Source: Nitratireductor aquimarinus (GTDB taxonomy: Bacteria > Pseudomonadota > Alphaproteobacteria > Rhizobiales > Rhizobiaceae). Taken from it: a stretch of DNA of 64,000 nucleotides. Every line of letters begins with the position of its first letter. Positions within the stretch are counted from its first letter, which is position 1. The stretch spans positions 248,001 through 312,000 of the forward strand of contig NZ_JAFKDE010000007.1 of assembly GCF_017255295.1 (NCBI RefSeq). The letters are read 5' to 3'. This document shows positions 37,105 to 46,497 of the stretch, piece after piece. Under the pieces are notes generated by a model that saw only the letters and a list, made by a program, of their open reading frames with translations, searched no databases and was not told the origin of the DNA. The translations under genes were made by a program, and so were the position numbers.

Positions 37105-37722
37105 TTAACAGAAACCCGCCTGTTTCAACAGACGGTATGCTTCAAGCACGCTTCTGAGCCGGTCTTCAGAACCCCGGTCGCCACCATTCGCATCGGGATG
37201 GTGCTGCTTCACCAGGTTCTTATACCGCGACTTGATCTGTTCGCCAGTCGCTTGTGCGCCCAGGCCCAGTGTTTCGAGCGCCTTGGCCTCAAGCGGCTTC
37301 AACCGCTTTTCGCGCGGCTTGCGCGCGGCCTGCTGCTCGCCAAACATGTTGAACGGGTCGCCCACCCGGTTGTGATAGGCCGCGCGGCCCGACCGATAGG
37401 TGGAGAAATCAGCCGCAGCCCGTGTCTCTCCGCTGCCACCCATTTTCCAGGTCGGACGGTGGCCGGTCAGCGCTTCCTTCTGATAGCGCGCGACCTCGGA
37501 ATCGCTGAGACCGGAGAAATAGTTGTAGCCCTTGTTGTATTGCCGGGCGTGATCGACGCAGAAGCGGAAATACTGCCCCTCCGCGTGACGCCCGACAGGC
37601 GCGCGATGCATGCCCGGCTCATCACAGCCATCCCACTGGCAGCGTGGCGCGCGAGATTTCGCCTCCGCCTGCGGGTCGGGTCGAATGCGAATTTTCTCGA
37701 AATATTTCGAGTAGGGTTTCAT
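37105..37722 (-). CDS. J-domain (DnaJ-like) protein
   Basis: A 205-residue protein with a C-terminal J-domain (about 150-205) that keeps the HPD tripeptide (VKQHHPDANGGDRGSED) and so can stimulate an Hsp70 ATPase. The N-terminal half is unlike DnaJ: it has a Cys/His pattern C-x4-C...H...FC-x2-H (residues about 28-60) that could bind a metal, then HARQYNKGYNYFSGLS. The same arrangement next to cobS is familiar from other rhizobia, which suggests a client linked to chelatase or to a common cellular process; this is inference. Confidence 0.9.
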   Translation of the reverse strand: MKPYSKYFEKIRIRPDPQAEAKSRAPRCQWDGCDEPGMHRAPVGRHAEGQYFRFCVDHARQYNKGYNYFSGLSDSEVARYQKEALTGHRPTWKMGGSGETRAAADFSTYRSGRAAYHNRVGDPFNMFGEQQAARKPREKRLKPLEAKALETLGLGAQATGEQIKSRYKNLVKQHHPDANGGDRGSEDRLRSVLEAYRLLKQAGFC

Positions 37723-37867
37723 ATCGGACTGCGTGTCACCAAATCAGTGTGGAAGTATGGCCGCTCAGCGCCGGGATACAAGAATTGACTTTTGGCCAAA
37801 GTTCGACCTAGCGCTTGAATCGAACGTGAATTTGGGGATAGCCCCCATATGGTGTGAGGAGACGTCA

Positions 37868-38149
37868 TTGTCCATCCAGTCGACGATAGAAAGCAAGCTC
37901 ACGGATGCATTTTCGCCGGAGCGGCTTGCCGTGATCAATGAGAGCCACCTGCATGCGGGCCATCAGGAACATTTCGACGGCACGGGCGAAACGCATTTCC
38001 GCGTGCGCATCGTCGCCGATGCGTTTGCGAAGATGAACCGCGTCGAGCGCCACCGCGCCGTCAACGAACTGCTCGCCGAAGAGCTGAAAGACAGCGTGCA
38101 CGCACTCGCCATCGAACCGGCAGCGCCGGGCGAACCGACGCGCTGGTAA
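37868..38149 (+). CDS. bolA: BolA family protein
   Basis: A 93-residue BolA-type protein, which with monothiol glutaredoxin handles [2Fe-2S] clusters and iron signalling. The core HAGHQEHFDGTGETHFRV and the C-terminal RHRAVNELL match BolA. The start is a TTG at 37868: GAGGAG lies six bases upstream and the frame before it looks non-coding. It is divergent from the J-domain gene. No ATG is available in the first forty codons, so TTG is the only sensible start. Confidence 0.9.
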   Translation: MSIQSTIESKLTDAFSPERLAVINESHLHAGHQEHFDGTGETHFRVRIVADAFAKMNRVERHRAVNELLAEELKDSVHALAIEPAAPGEPTRW

Positions 38150-38158
38150 GGCTCGCTG

Positions 38159-38557
38159 TCACCAGATTGTGGTGAGATGCGGGTATCGCCTGATTTTCTC
38201 ATCGGCTGTAACCAGAGGCACCGCAAGCTTCTGGCATGTCGCCACGATAAAACGGTCTGCGGGATCGCGGTGGAAGCCATACCCGAGGCGGGTGCTCAAA
38301 ACCGCGATCTCATTGTCGACGGGCACAAACTCGACGGCGGGGACCTCCGCAACCACATCCAGCCAGCGGCGGACATCTTCCGATAGAAGGAGCCTGCCAC
38401 GGGCGGCCAGCATGACGATTTCCCATGCCGTGATGGACGACATGAAGATTTTTCCGCCCGACAGAGCAGCATCAAGCGCATCAAGCGCCGCCGGGCTTAG
38501 TCTGTCGGTGTCGCCATTGGCCCACCAGACAAGCACATGCGTGTCGATCCCGATCAA
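38159..38557 (-). CDS. vapC: PIN-domain toxin, VapC-like
   Basis: A 132-residue PIN-domain ribonuclease, the toxin of a type II pair. Acidic metal-site residues are Asp5 (MIGIDTHVLVWW), Glu46 (TAWEIVML), Asp98/Asp101 (RDPADRFIVAT) and Asp119. Its start overlaps the antitoxin stop by four bases, the normal antitoxin-first order. It converges with bolA, nine bases away. RNA target unknown. Confidence 0.9.
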   Translation of the reverse strand: MIGIDTHVLVWWANGDTDRLSPAALDALDAALSGGKIFMSSITAWEIVMLAARGRLLLSEDVRRWLDVVAEVPAVEFVPVDNEIAVLSTRLGYGFHRDPADRFIVATCQKLAVPLVTADEKIRRYPHLTTIW

Positions 38558-38793
38558 TTCAACGCATCCCAGTCAGCCTCATCGACGGGCTCGAAAGGGC
38601 GCTCGTAGGATTTCACCGATCCCCTGAGGCGCTCGAGCGCGTCGCGCGCACCTGTCTTTTTCTCAAGCGCGCGGATTTCCAGTGTCGGCCTGCCGTGATC
38701 CGTAATGGTTATCGGCTGACCGGTTCTTTCCACCTCGCGGAAATACTCAAGTGCACGCGCCTTGAAACGGGATTTGGATATCTCAACAGTCAT
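38554..38793 (-). CDS. Phd/YefM-like antitoxin
   Basis: A 79-residue antitoxin with an N-terminal Phd/YefM-type DNA-binding fold (MTVEISKSRFKARALEYFREVE, then PITITDHGRPTLEI). The C-terminal half would wrap the PIN toxin. It is the first gene of the pair, and such antitoxins repress their own promoter; a perfect dyad 39 bp upstream (38832-38864) is a candidate site. Confidence 0.87.
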   Translation of the reverse strand: MTVEISKSRFKARALEYFREVERTGQPITITDHGRPTLEIRALEKKTGARDALERLRGSVKSYERPFEPVDEADWDALN

Positions 38794-38831
38794 ATCGATA
38801 CTCCAGCGTCTGCTGTCGAAAGATAGAAACG

Positions 38832-38864
38832 AAAATGACCATAGGCAATGACTATGGTCATTTT
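38832..38864 (-). promoter_or_regulatory. 13-bp perfect inverted repeat upstream of the antitoxin gene
   Basis: AAAATGACCATAG (38832-38844) pairs with CTATGGTCATTTT (38852-38864) around a 7-nt loop. It lies between the end of the CorC-type gene and the start of the antitoxin gene, both on the minus strand. It may be the antitoxin operator or a terminator of the aro transcript, since the T-run falls on the minus-strand 3' side. Confidence 0.6.
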
Positions 38865-38900
38865 AGGAGCAGCGATCACTGACAGATCCAATCGCCCGGA

Positions 38901-40166
38901 TCAGGCGAGCGGCCTGATCCGAAGTCTCGTGATGCGGTTCTTGTCGCGCTTCATGACGATGAAGCGCTTGCCGAAGAAGGTGAAGGCCTGCTTCTCGTCG
39001 GGAATGGTCTGCGTCTCGTGGATGACGAGACCGGCAATCGTGGTTGCCTCCTCGTCCGGCAGGTTCCAGTCGAGCGCGCGGTTCAGGTCGCGGATCGGCA
39101 CGGAACCTTCCACCACGATGGAGCCATCGGCCTCCTGCTTGACGCCCTGAACCTCCACATCGTGCTCATCGGCAATATCGCCGACGATTTCTTCGATGAT
39201 GTCCTCAAGCGTGACCAGGCCTTCCACTTCGCCATATTCGTCGACGACGATGGCGATGTGCGCCTTGCGCCGCAGGAAGGCGTTGAGCTGGTCCTGCAGG
39301 GTTGTCGTGTCGGGCACGAACCACGGCTTTGAAGCGACCTTGGCAATGTCGATCCTGGAATAATCGTTCTGCACATCGCCCAGCGCGCGCAGGAGATCCT
39401 TGGCGTGGACGACGCCGACGATGTTTTCCGTGGAGCCCTTCCAGATGGGAATGCGCGTATAGGGGCTGCGCAGGATTTCACGCACCACCACTTCCGGCGC
39501 TTCGTCGGCATTGACGGAGCGCATGTTGGTGCGGTGGATCATCACGTCGGAAAGTTCCAGCTCGTGCAGGTCGAGCAGACCGCCAACGCGGTCGCGATCC
39601 TGCTTCACCACCGCGCCCTCGCGGTGCAGAACCTCGACGGTTCCGCGCAGCTCCTCATGGGCGGAAAGCATGGATTCGCGGCTTTGCAGATCGACCCCGA
39701 AGATGGACAGGAGCAGCCGTACAATGCCGTTGGCGAGCGACGACAGGAGGCCGAACATCATCACCACGACGCGCGCGAAGGGCGACACGGTGAGCGCGAA
39801 CTGCTCCGGCTTCGCAAGCGCCCAGGACTTGGGCAGGATTTCCGCGAAGATCACCAGAAGCACGGTCATGATGATGGTGGCATAGACCACGCCGGCATCG
39901 CCGAAGAGCTTCAGGAACAGGCTGGTGGTGAGCGCTGAGGCAAGGATGTTGACCAGATTGTTGCCGATCAGCAATGCGCCGACAAGCCGGTCGCGACGCT
40001 GGATCAGGCGGTCGACAAGACCGGCGCGCGCGTCGCCATTGGCCTCCATAGTGTGCAGCCTGGCCCGCGAAACAGCGGTCATGCCGGTTTCGGTTCCTGA
40101 AAACAGGAAAGAGAGCGCGATCAGGCCCAGAATGATGCCGCCGGTGATCCACATCTCTGGTGTCAT
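38901..40166 (-). CDS. HlyC/CorC family (CNNM/DUF21-CBS) membrane protein
   Basis: A 421-residue protein with an N-terminal four-helix CNNM/DUF21 domain (about 1-190), a CBS-domain pair (about 205-325, [12 protein letters not shown]) and a C-terminal CorC_HlyC transporter-associated domain. This family is linked to Mg2+/Co2+ handling; the 'haemolysin' label is historical and not supported. Its start overlaps the aroB stop by four bases (ATGA), so it is the third gene of an aroK-aroB operon. Confidence 0.92.
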   Translation of the reverse strand: MTPEMWITGGIILGLIALSFLFSGTETGMTAVSRARLHTMEANGDARAGLVDRLIQRRDRLVGALLIGNNLVNILASALTTSLFLKLFGDAGVVYATIIMTVLLVIFAEILPKSWALAKPEQFALTVSPFARVVVMMFGLLSSLANGIVRLLLSIFGVDLQSRESMLSAHEELRGTVEVLHREGAVVKQDRDRVGGLLDLHELELSDVMIHRTNMRSVNADEAPEVVVREILRSPYTRIPIWKGSTENIVGVVHAKDLLRALGDVQNDYSRIDIAKVASKPWFVPDTTTLQDQLNAFLRRKAHIAIVVDEYGEVEGLVTLEDIIEEIVGDIADEHDVEVQGVKQEADGSIVVEGSVPIRDLNRALDWNLPDEEATTIAGLVIHETQTIPDEKQAFTFFGKRFIVMKRDKNRITRLRIRPLA

Positions 40167-41290
40167 TGGGGAAGAGACTCCTCAAGGAAGGAAAGAACCT
40201 GGCTGGTCGGCACGTCTTTCGCCACGAAAGACTGGCCGATGCCGCGAGTGAGAATGAAGGTGAGCGCCCCGCGCGACACCTTCTTGTCCTGCGCGATATA
40301 GGTCAAAAGCTGCTCCGCGCCAGGGAGGCCGCCGGGAACATCGGAAAGCCGGGTCGGCAGGCCAACGGCTGAAAGATGCGCCTCGACGCGCCCGGCATCG
40401 TCGGGGCTCGCCAGATTGAGCCTGGCCGAGAAGCGGTGCGCCAGCGCCATGCCGATGGCCACGCCTTCGCCATGCACCAGACGCGCGCTGTCATAGCCCG
40501 TGGCCGCTTCCAGCGCGTGACCGAAAGTGTGTCCGAGATTGAGCAGCGCGCGGTCGCCCATCTCCAGCTCGTCGCGCGCCACCACATCGGCCTTTGCCTG
40601 ACAGGACTGCGCAATGGCTTCCACGCGCTCAGGCCCGCCATCGAACACCGCCTGCCAGTTCTTCTCCAGCCAGGCGAAGAAATCCGGCCGGTCGATCAGC
40701 CCGTATTTGGCGACTTCGGCATAGCCGGCGCGAAATTCGCGTGGTGGCAGCGTGTCGAGCACCGCCGTGTCGGCGATGACCAGCTGCGGCTGATGGAAGA
40801 CGCCCACAAGGTTCTTGCCATGCGCCGTGTTGATGCCGGTCTTGCCGCCGACCGAGGAATCCACCTGTGCGAGAAGCGATGTCGGGGCCTGGACGAAGTG
40901 CATGCCGCGCCGTACGATGCCTGCGGCAAAGCCCGCGAGATCGCCGACAACGCCACCGCCCAGCGGAATGACGATATCGCCGCGCTCCAGACGGGCGTCG
41001 AGAATGCCGGACACCACCTCTTCAAGCGTGGCGAAACGCTTCGAACGCTCGCCGGGCGCAACGGTGATGGCGGTCGCCTCGATGCCGGCGGCTTCAAGCC
41101 CCGCCTGCAGCGTGGCGAGATGACCTTCCGCGACATTGCTGTCCGTCACAATGGCGGCGCGCACGCCCGGAAGGCGGCGTGCAATTTCCTCACCCGCGCT
41201 CTGCAGGAGGCCAGGCCCGATCAGGATGTCATAGGCGCGCGCACCAAGCGAAACATTGACGGTGGCAAGCGCCTTCGTGGCATCGTTCAT
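40163..41290 (-). CDS. aroB: 3-dehydroquinate synthase
   Basis: A 375-residue NAD+- and metal-dependent cyclase that turns DAHP into 3-dehydroquinate, step two of the shikimate pathway. The phosphate/NAD segment [31 protein letters not shown] and the metal-site [13 protein letters not shown] with its histidines are all present. It overlaps both neighbours (aroK and the CorC-type gene) by four bases. Confidence 0.97.
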   Translation of the reverse strand: MNDATKALATVNVSLGARAYDILIGPGLLQSAGEEIARRLPGVRAAIVTDSNVAEGHLATLQAGLEAAGIEATAITVAPGERSKRFATLEEVVSGILDARLERGDIVIPLGGGVVGDLAGFAAGIVRRGMHFVQAPTSLLAQVDSSVGGKTGINTAHGKNLVGVFHQPQLVIADTAVLDTLPPREFRAGYAEVAKYGLIDRPDFFAWLEKNWQAVFDGGPERVEAIAQSCQAKADVVARDELEMGDRALLNLGHTFGHALEAATGYDSARLVHGEGVAIGMALAHRFSARLNLASPDDAGRVEAHLSAVGLPTRLSDVPGGLPGAEQLLTYIAQDKKVSRGALTFILTRGIGQSFVAKDVPTSQVLSFLEESLPQ

Positions 41291-41907
41291 GACCGGCTTT
41301 CCTTCTGCTTTTCTTCTTCCCGTCGCCTTGCCTGCTCGCGCAGATGCTCATCGAGCGCGACGATGACCTCGCTGACGATGACATCCTTGGCCTCATCGCG
41401 CGAGTGCACGGTGATGTCGGATTCCTCGTAGAGTGGATAGCGCTCTTCCATGAGACGCCGCATCACGCCTTCGGGATCGCTGTTGTTCAGGAGCGGCCGG
41501 TGGGAACGGCGGCTGACCCGCTCCATCAAAGTGGGCAGATCGGCCTTGAGCCAGACGGAAACGCCCCGGCGCGCAACGGCACGGCGCGTCAGCGGGTTCA
41601 TGAACGCGCCGCCGCCGGTGGAGACCACGCGCGGGCCGCTCTTCAGAAGCCGGGCGATCACGCGCCGCTCCAGCGAGCGGAACTCGGCCTCGCCATAGGT
41701 GGCGAACAGATCCGGCACCGTCATGCGGGAGACCGTTTCGATCTCGTGATCGCTGTCTATGAACGGAAGTTTCAGCGCATCGGCGACGCGGCGGCCGATC
41801 ACCGTCTTGCCGGCGCCCATGAGACCGACGAAGACAAGCGACCGCCTGCCCAGCCGGCGGGCCAGTTTCTCGGGATCGGGAACGGAAGGGTATTCGGTGA
41901 CTGTCAT
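41287..41907 (-). CDS. aroK: Shikimate kinase
   Basis: A 206-residue kinase that phosphorylates shikimate with ATP (step five of the pathway). Walker [14 protein letters not shown], the shikimate-binding DSDHEIE and RSLERRV plus GGGAFMN are clear. The C-terminus is longer than in E. coli and ends in a Glu/Lys/Arg-rich tail. The start at 41907 follows a GAGGCG sequence; a GTG at 41937 would add ten residues. First gene of the aroK-aroB-CorC operon and divergent from the xerD pair. Confidence 0.94.
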   Translation of the reverse strand: MTVTEYPSVPDPEKLARRLGRRSLVFVGLMGAGKTVIGRRVADALKLPFIDSDHEIETVSRMTVPDLFATYGEAEFRSLERRVIARLLKSGPRVVSTGGGAFMNPLTRRAVARRGVSVWLKADLPTLMERVSRRSHRPLLNNSDPEGVMRRLMEERYPLYEESDITVHSRDEAKDVIVSEVIVALDEHLREQARRREEEKQKESRS

Positions 41908-42063
41908 ACTCGCGCCTCTGTGCGCCGGTTTCGACACAAAAGCCGTGATCCGTCAAGCGATTGACAGGCTGGCGGTCCAGATACTTTCCCACATGCTTGC
42001 AATGAATGGGCCGGCACCCCATAAAACGCGCAGGGGCAGAAGAAACAGATCGGGTCTTGATGC

Positions 42064-42213
42064 ATGCCGACACTTTTTCGGCTTTTGGTTATCGTGGCGA
42101 TCCTGGTTGGCCTTGTTTACGGCGCCATGATTGCACTTGCGACATTCGTTGAACCGGAGACCGGCGAGATGAGCGTACGCGTTCCCGTGGACAGGCTAAA
42201 CCCCACGCAATGA
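42064..42213 (+). CDS. 49-residue single-pass membrane protein upstream of xerD
   Basis: A short frame, [16 protein letters not shown]..., with one strong membrane helix (about 4-28) and a soluble tail containing [17 protein letters not shown]. Its TGA overlaps the xerD ATG (ATGA), which strongly suggests that it is translated. Similar small proteins lie at this place in other rhizobia as far as I recall, often wrongly labelled histidine kinase. Function is unknown. It is in the gap between aroK and xerD, 156 bp after the divergent aroK start. Confidence 0.72.
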   Translation: MPTLFRLLVIVAILVGLVYGAMIALATFVEPETGEMSVRVPVDRLNPTQ

Positions 42214-43148
42214 CAATGAAGATCGGCAGCGGCGCGCGCATCGAAGCCTTTCTGGAAATGATGGCGGCCGAACGCGGTGCGAGCGACAACACGCTGGCCT
42301 CCTATCGCCGCGATCTGGAAGACGCCGCCCTGCACATCGCCGCCGGTGGAAACGCCCTTCAGGATGCGGGCGCGGAGGAACTGCGCGATTTTCTGGGCGC
42401 GCTTTCGGCACAGGGGTTTGCCGCCACGACGCAGACGCGAAAGCTCTCCGCGCTCAGGCAGTTCTTTCAGTTCCTCTATGCGGAAGGTCTGCGCGGCGAC
42501 GACCCGACGGGCGTTCTGGACAGCCCTAAAAAGGGGCGCGGCCTGCCAAAGACGCTGAGCGAGGAAGAGACCGGCCGCCTGCTCGAACAGGCCGAGACCG
42601 AAGCGCGCGAAGCCGCGAAAGGCGCGCCGGAGCATCTTGCCGCCGTCAGGCTGCATGCGCTTCTGGAAGTGCTCTATGCCTCGGGTCTGCGTGTCTCGGA
42701 GCTGGTGAGCCTGCCGGTAACCGTTGCGCTGCGCGACGAGCGTTTCTTCGCCGTGCGCGGCAAGGGCGGCAAGGAGCGCATCGTGCCCCTTTCGGGAAAG
42801 GCCCGCACCGCAATGCAGGCCTGGCTTTCCGTTAGGGCTGAAAAACCGGCCTGTGCGGAAAGCACCTGGCTGTTTCCGGCAAGCTCGGAAAGCGGGTATC
42901 TGCCGCGCCAGGTCTTTGCGCGGGAGTTGAAGAAAGTCGCCGCGCGCGCAGGCATAGAGACCTCCAAAATCTCTCCGCATGTGTTGCGTCACGCCTTTGC
43001 AAGCCATCTCCTGCAGAATGGCGCAGATCTGCGCGCAGTACAGGAATTGCTCGGCCATTCGGACATATCAACGACGCAAATCTATACGCATGTGCTTGAA
43101 AAACGCCTTGCCGAGCTGGTTCAAAAGCACCATCCGCTTGCCGATTAG
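42210..43148 (+). CDS. xerD: Tyrosine recombinase XerD
   Basis: A 312-residue site-specific recombinase that, with XerC and FtsK, resolves chromosome dimers at dif. The SAM-like N-terminal domain (1-110) is followed by the catalytic domain with Arg in [12 protein letters not shown], Lys in [13 protein letters not shown], His-x-x-Arg in [14 protein letters not shown], His in [13 protein letters not shown] and the nucleophilic Tyr in YTHV. Size and position beside accA match the housekeeping XerD of rhizobia and not a phage integrase. Confidence 0.95.
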   Translation: MTMKIGSGARIEAFLEMMAAERGASDNTLASYRRDLEDAALHIAAGGNALQDAGAEELRDFLGALSAQGFAATTQTRKLSALRQFFQFLYAEGLRGDDPTGVLDSPKKGRGLPKTLSEEETGRLLEQAETEAREAAKGAPEHLAAVRLHALLEVLYASGLRVSELVSLPVTVALRDERFFAVRGKGGKERIVPLSGKARTAMQAWLSVRAEKPACAESTWLFPASSESGYLPRQVFARELKKVAARAGIETSKISPHVLRHAFASHLLQNGADLRAVQELLGHSDISTTQIYTHVLEKRLAELVQKHHPLAD

Positions 43149-43248
43149 CTTCATCAACGTTATGTGGAGCGTCACATTACCGGCGGCAGGCCGTGTTCAA
43201 CCTAGAGATGCCTTTATCGCAGTGTCTCGTGTTCGATTTGGCGAGTGA

Positions 43249-44199
43249 ATGTACAACTATCTCGATTTTGAAAAGCCCGTTGCCGATCTCGAAGGACAGA
43301 TCCTCGAACTGAAAAAGCTCGCCGAAAGCGGTGAAGCGGTGGACGTTGCCGACGAGATCGCACGCCTTGAGAAGCGCTCCAAGGATGCGCTCATAGAAAT
43401 CTACCGCTCCCTGACGCCGTGGCAGAAGGCCCAGGTGGCGCGCCATCCCGACCGGCCGCATTGCCTTGACTATGTGCGCGGCCTGTTCACCGATTTCACG
43501 CCGCTGGCCGGTGACCGCGCCTATGGCGAAGACAATGCCGTCATCGCCGGCTTTGCCCGGTTCAACGGCGAGTCCGTTGCGGTGCTCGGTCAGGAAAAGG
43601 GCAATGACACGCAGAGCCGCCTTAAGCACAATTTCGGCATGGCCCGTCCCGAAGGCTACCGCAAGGCGGTGCGCGTGATGGACCTGGCCGACCGCTTCGG
43701 CATTCCGCTGATCAGCATCGTGGACACGACCGGCGCTTATCCCGGCATTGGCGCGGAAGAGCGCGGCCAGGCCGAAGCCATCGCCCAGTCGACCTCCAGG
43801 TCCCTTGGCCTCAAGGTTCCGAACATTGCCGTCGTCATCGGCGAAGGCGGCTCGGGTGGCGCGATTGCCATCGCCACCGCCAACCAGGTCTACATGCTTG
43901 AGCATTCGATCTATTCGGTGATCTCGCCCGAGGGCGCGGCCTCGATCCTGTGGCGCGATGCATCGCGCGCCAAGGATGCGGCGACCAACATGAAGATCAC
44001 TGCGCAGGATCTCATGAACCTGAAGGTGATCGACGGGATCATCCCCGAGCCCATCGGCGGCGCGCATCGCGGACCGGAGAAGGTGCTCGAGGCGACGGCT
44101 GCCCAGATCGAGAAGGGCTTCGCCGAGCTTTCGGGCAAAGAGATGGACTACCGCGAGCACCGCCGCGAGAAGTTCCTCGCCATCGGCCGCACGCTCTAA
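43249..44199 (+). CDS. accA: Acetyl-CoA carboxylase carboxyltransferase subunit alpha
   Basis: A 316-residue AccA that moves carboxyl from biotin to acetyl-CoA in the first step of fatty-acid synthesis. The opening YLDFEKPVADLEGQILELKKL, the substrate loop DTTGAYPGIGAEERGQAEAIA and GEGGSGGAIAIATANQV followed by SVISPEGAASILWRD are diagnostic. It lies 100 bp after xerD on the same strand, ending at a strong terminator. AccB, AccC and AccD are not in this window. Confidence 0.97.
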   Translation: MYNYLDFEKPVADLEGQILELKKLAESGEAVDVADEIARLEKRSKDALIEIYRSLTPWQKAQVARHPDRPHCLDYVRGLFTDFTPLAGDRAYGEDNAVIAGFARFNGESVAVLGQEKGNDTQSRLKHNFGMARPEGYRKAVRVMDLADRFGIPLISIVDTTGAYPGIGAEERGQAEAIAQSTSRSLGLKVPNIAVVIGEGGSGGAIAIATANQVYMLEHSIYSVISPEGAASILWRDASRAKDAATNMKITAQDLMNLKVIDGIIPEPIGGAHRGPEKVLEATAAQIEKGFAELSGKEMDYREHRREKFLAIGRTL

Positions 44200-44254
44200 G
44201 ACACCCGGCGGTCAGGCGACCTCACCTGCCGCCCCCCCGTGAATACGAAAATGA

Positions 44255-44293
44255 CAGAACGGGCCGCGTTTCATGGAAACGCGGCCCGTTCTG
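44255..44293. terminator. Bidirectional terminator between accA and an ABC operon
   Basis: A perfect 18-bp stem (CAGAACGGGCCGCGTTTC, 44255-44272, with 44276-44293) around a 3-nt loop. It lies between convergent genes, so it can end both transcripts. T-runs are weak on both sides. Confidence 0.82.
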
Positions 44294-44308
44294 GTTTCGG
44301 GGTCGAGG

Positions 44309-45043
44309 CTATCGCAAAACCTTGCGCAGGAATGCGCGGGTGCGTTGGTCTTTCGGGTTGCTGAAGATCGCCTCGGGCGGCCCCTGCTCGACGATCCGCC
44401 CGCCATCCATGAACAGAATGCGGTCTGCAATGTCGCGGGCAAACTGCATCTCATGCGTGACGATCAGCATGGTCTGGCGCGCATCCGCGACGCGTTTCAG
44501 AAGCTGAAGAACTTCGTCCACCCACTCCGGATCAAGCGCCGATGTGGGCTCATCGATCAGCATGATCTCGGCTTCCGCCGCCATGGCGCGGCCGATGCCG
44601 ACGCGCTGCTGCTGGCCGCCTGACAGGGAGGCCGGATAGCTCTGCGCCTTGTCGGCAAGACCGATGGTCGCGAGGATTTCTTCGGCGCGGGCATAGGCAC
44701 GCGTCTTTTCCCAGCCGCGAACCGTGATCAGCCCTTCGGCGATGTTGTCGCGCGCGGTCTTGTTGGCAAACAGCGCGTAGTTCTGGAACACGAAGGATGT
44801 CTGCCGCCTGAGGGCGAGCCTGTCGGCAGGTTTTGCGCTGGCCGCATCCACCGTGACCGGCCCCACCGTGATCGTTCCCGCATCGGGCGTTTCAAGAAAA
44901 TTCAGCGAGCGCAGCAGGGTGGACTTGCCGGTGCCGGACGGGCCGATGATGGCAACCCGTTCACCCGCCTGGATATCGAGATCGATGCCATCGAGAACGG
45001 TGTTCTCGCCGAAACGCTTGGTGAGCCCCTTGACCGAAATCAT
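44309..45043 (-). CDS. Polar amino acid ABC transporter ATPase
   Basis: A 244-residue ATPase of the HisP/GlnQ group, with Walker A GPSGTGKST (34-42), signature [14 protein letters not shown], Walker [13 protein letters not shown] and the H-loop VTHEMQF. Last gene of a three-gene importer operon; its start overlaps the permease stop by four bases. The system resembles cystine or other polar amino-acid uptake (TcyA-like binding protein), but the substrate is not proven. Confidence 0.93.
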   Translation of the reverse strand: MISVKGLTKRFGENTVLDGIDLDIQAGERVAIIGPSGTGKSTLLRSLNFLETPDAGTITVGPVTVDAASAKPADRLALRRQTSFVFQNYALFANKTARDNIAEGLITVRGWEKTRAYARAEEILATIGLADKAQSYPASLSGGQQQRVGIGRAMAAEAEIMLIDEPTSALDPEWVDEVLQLLKRVADARQTMLIVTHEMQFARDIADRILFMDGGRIVEQGPPEAIFSNPKDQRTRAFLRKVLR

Positions 45044-45714
45044 CGCGCCACCGCCTTTCCGAGCCGCGCCTCAAGCTGCCGCTGAACGATCGTCAGAGCC
45101 TCGACAATCACCCAGTAGATGAGCGCCACCAGGATGAAGGCCTCGAAATAGAGAAAGCTGCCGGCGGCCTCTTTCTGCGCCGCGCCCATCAGCTCCGTCA
45201 CGCCCAGCGTGAAGGCAAGCGATGTGCTCTTGATGATATCGACGAAGTAATTGACCAGCGTGGGCGCGGCGATGCGCGCGGCCTGCGGCAACACGATGCG
45301 GCGCATCATCTGCGGCGTGGTCATGCCCACGGACAGAGAGGCTTCCCACTGGGAGCGGTCGACGCCGAGAATGGCGGCGCGGATACTCTCGGCCATGTAG
45401 GCGGCGAAATGCAGCGTGATGCCCATGATCGCAGCCGTGACGCCATTGATCGCGGTCAGCGACGAGAAGACCTGCGGCAGGCCGTAATAAAACAGGAACA
45501 GCTGCACCAGTAACGGCGTGCCGCGAAAGAAGCTGATGAAGAACTGCACGAAACCATCGAGCAGCGGCACACGCATGACGCGGACAACGGCCATGAGCGA
45601 GGCAAGCACCAGCGCGAGGATCATGGCCACCGACGCCATGGCAAGCGTCAGCGGCACATATTTGAGAAGCACGGGGACGAGCCCCAGCATATATTCGAGA
45701 TCAAGCGGCCTCAT
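45040..45714 (-). CDS. Polar amino acid ABC transporter permease
   Basis: A 224-residue membrane permease of the HisMQ/GlnP type with four to five helices and the ATPase-contact loop EASLSVGMTTPQMMRRIVLPQA. It probably works as a homodimer since no second permease gene is present. It lies 39 bp after the binding-protein gene, in the same operon as the ATPase gene, whose start overlaps its stop by four bases. Confidence 0.92.
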   Translation of the reverse strand: MRPLDLEYMLGLVPVLLKYVPLTLAMASVAMILALVLASLMAVVRVMRVPLLDGFVQFFISFFRGTPLLVQLFLFYYGLPQVFSSLTAINGVTAAIMGITLHFAAYMAESIRAAILGVDRSQWEASLSVGMTTPQMMRRIVLPQAARIAAPTLVNYFVDIIKSTSLAFTLGVTELMGAAQKEAAGSFLYFEAFILVALIYWVIVEALTIVQRQLEARLGKAVAR

Positions 45715-45753
45715 GGTCCCCGCCTCTCATGCTCTATAGACAGGCTTGATCGC

Positions 45754-46497
45754 CTATCGGGTGATGTCGGCGGCAAACCACTTTTGCGAAATCTCGGTGA
45801 GCTTGCCGTTCTCCTTCAGCGTGGCGATGGCCGCATTCACGCGGTCGCGCAGGGCCTTGCCCTCATCGTCATTGCGGAAAGGAAGCGCGTTGCGCAGTTC
45901 GGAGAAGGGCTTGCCGGCGAGCGCCAGCGGCAGCGGCGTTTCCTTGATCACCTGGGTGGCGCTGACCCGGTCCATGACGAAAGCGTCGACACGGCCAAGC
46001 GCCGTCTCCTGCTCGAGATTGCTCTCATAGGTCTTGATGTCGATCTCGTCGGCATAGGGCAGTTCACGCAGAAGCGCCTCGAAATTGGAGCCCAGATTGA
46101 CGGCCACGGTGCGCCCCTTCAGGCTTTCCGGTCCGGTGATCTCGGTCTCGTTGCCCTTCTTCACCACCACTTGCGCACCGTCGATCACATAGGGCTGCGA
46201 GAAGGCAAACCTGGCCTCGCGCTCCGGCGTGATGGTGATCTGATTGGCGATGGTGTCGATCCGGTTGGATTCGAGCGCGCCGATCAGACCCGAAAAGCTC
46301 ATCGTGACGAATTCAACTTCATCGCCCGTTTCCTCGGCGACGGCGTTCAGGACATCGACCTCGAAGCCCTGCAGCTTGTCCTGCTTGACGAAGGTGAAGG
46401 GGAAATAGCCGCCGGACATGCCGACGCGGATCGTCTCGGCATGAGACGCCGAAACGGTGGCGGCGAGGACGGCTGCTGCAAATGCCAGTTTACGCAT
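45754..46497 (-). CDS. Polar amino acid ABC transporter, periplasmic binding protein
   Basis: A 247-residue solute-binding protein of the SBP_bac_3 family. Residues 1-20 form a signal peptide (ending SASHA), followed by ETIRVGMSGGYFPFTFV. The stretch FEVDVLNAVAEETGDEVEFV and the ligand-loop ANQITITPEREARFAFSQPY, similar to TcyA/FliY-type cystine binders, are visible. First gene of the three-gene transporter; substrate inferred as a polar amino acid, possibly cystine. Confidence 0.9.
   Translation of the reverse strand: MRKLAFAAAVLAATVSASHAETIRVGMSGGYFPFTFVKQDKLQGFEVDVLNAVAEETGDEVEFVTMSFSGLIGALESNRIDTIANQITITPEREARFAFSQPYVIDGAQVVVKKGNETEITGPESLKGRTVAVNLGSNFEALLRELPYADEIDIKTYESNLEQETALGRVDAFVMDRVSATQVIKETPLPLALAGKPFSELRNALPFRNDDEGKALRDRVNAAIATLKENGKLTEISQKWFAADITR

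Noticed and set aside
38901-40166. Haemolysin annotation
   Set aside because: Domain order is CNNM/DUF21-CBS-CorC_HlyC, an ion-handling protein type; nothing supports a pore-forming toxin.
42210-43148. Tyrosine recombinase as a sign of an integrated element
   Set aside because: Length, motifs and place next to accA fit housekeeping XerD; no att repeats or phage genes are nearby.
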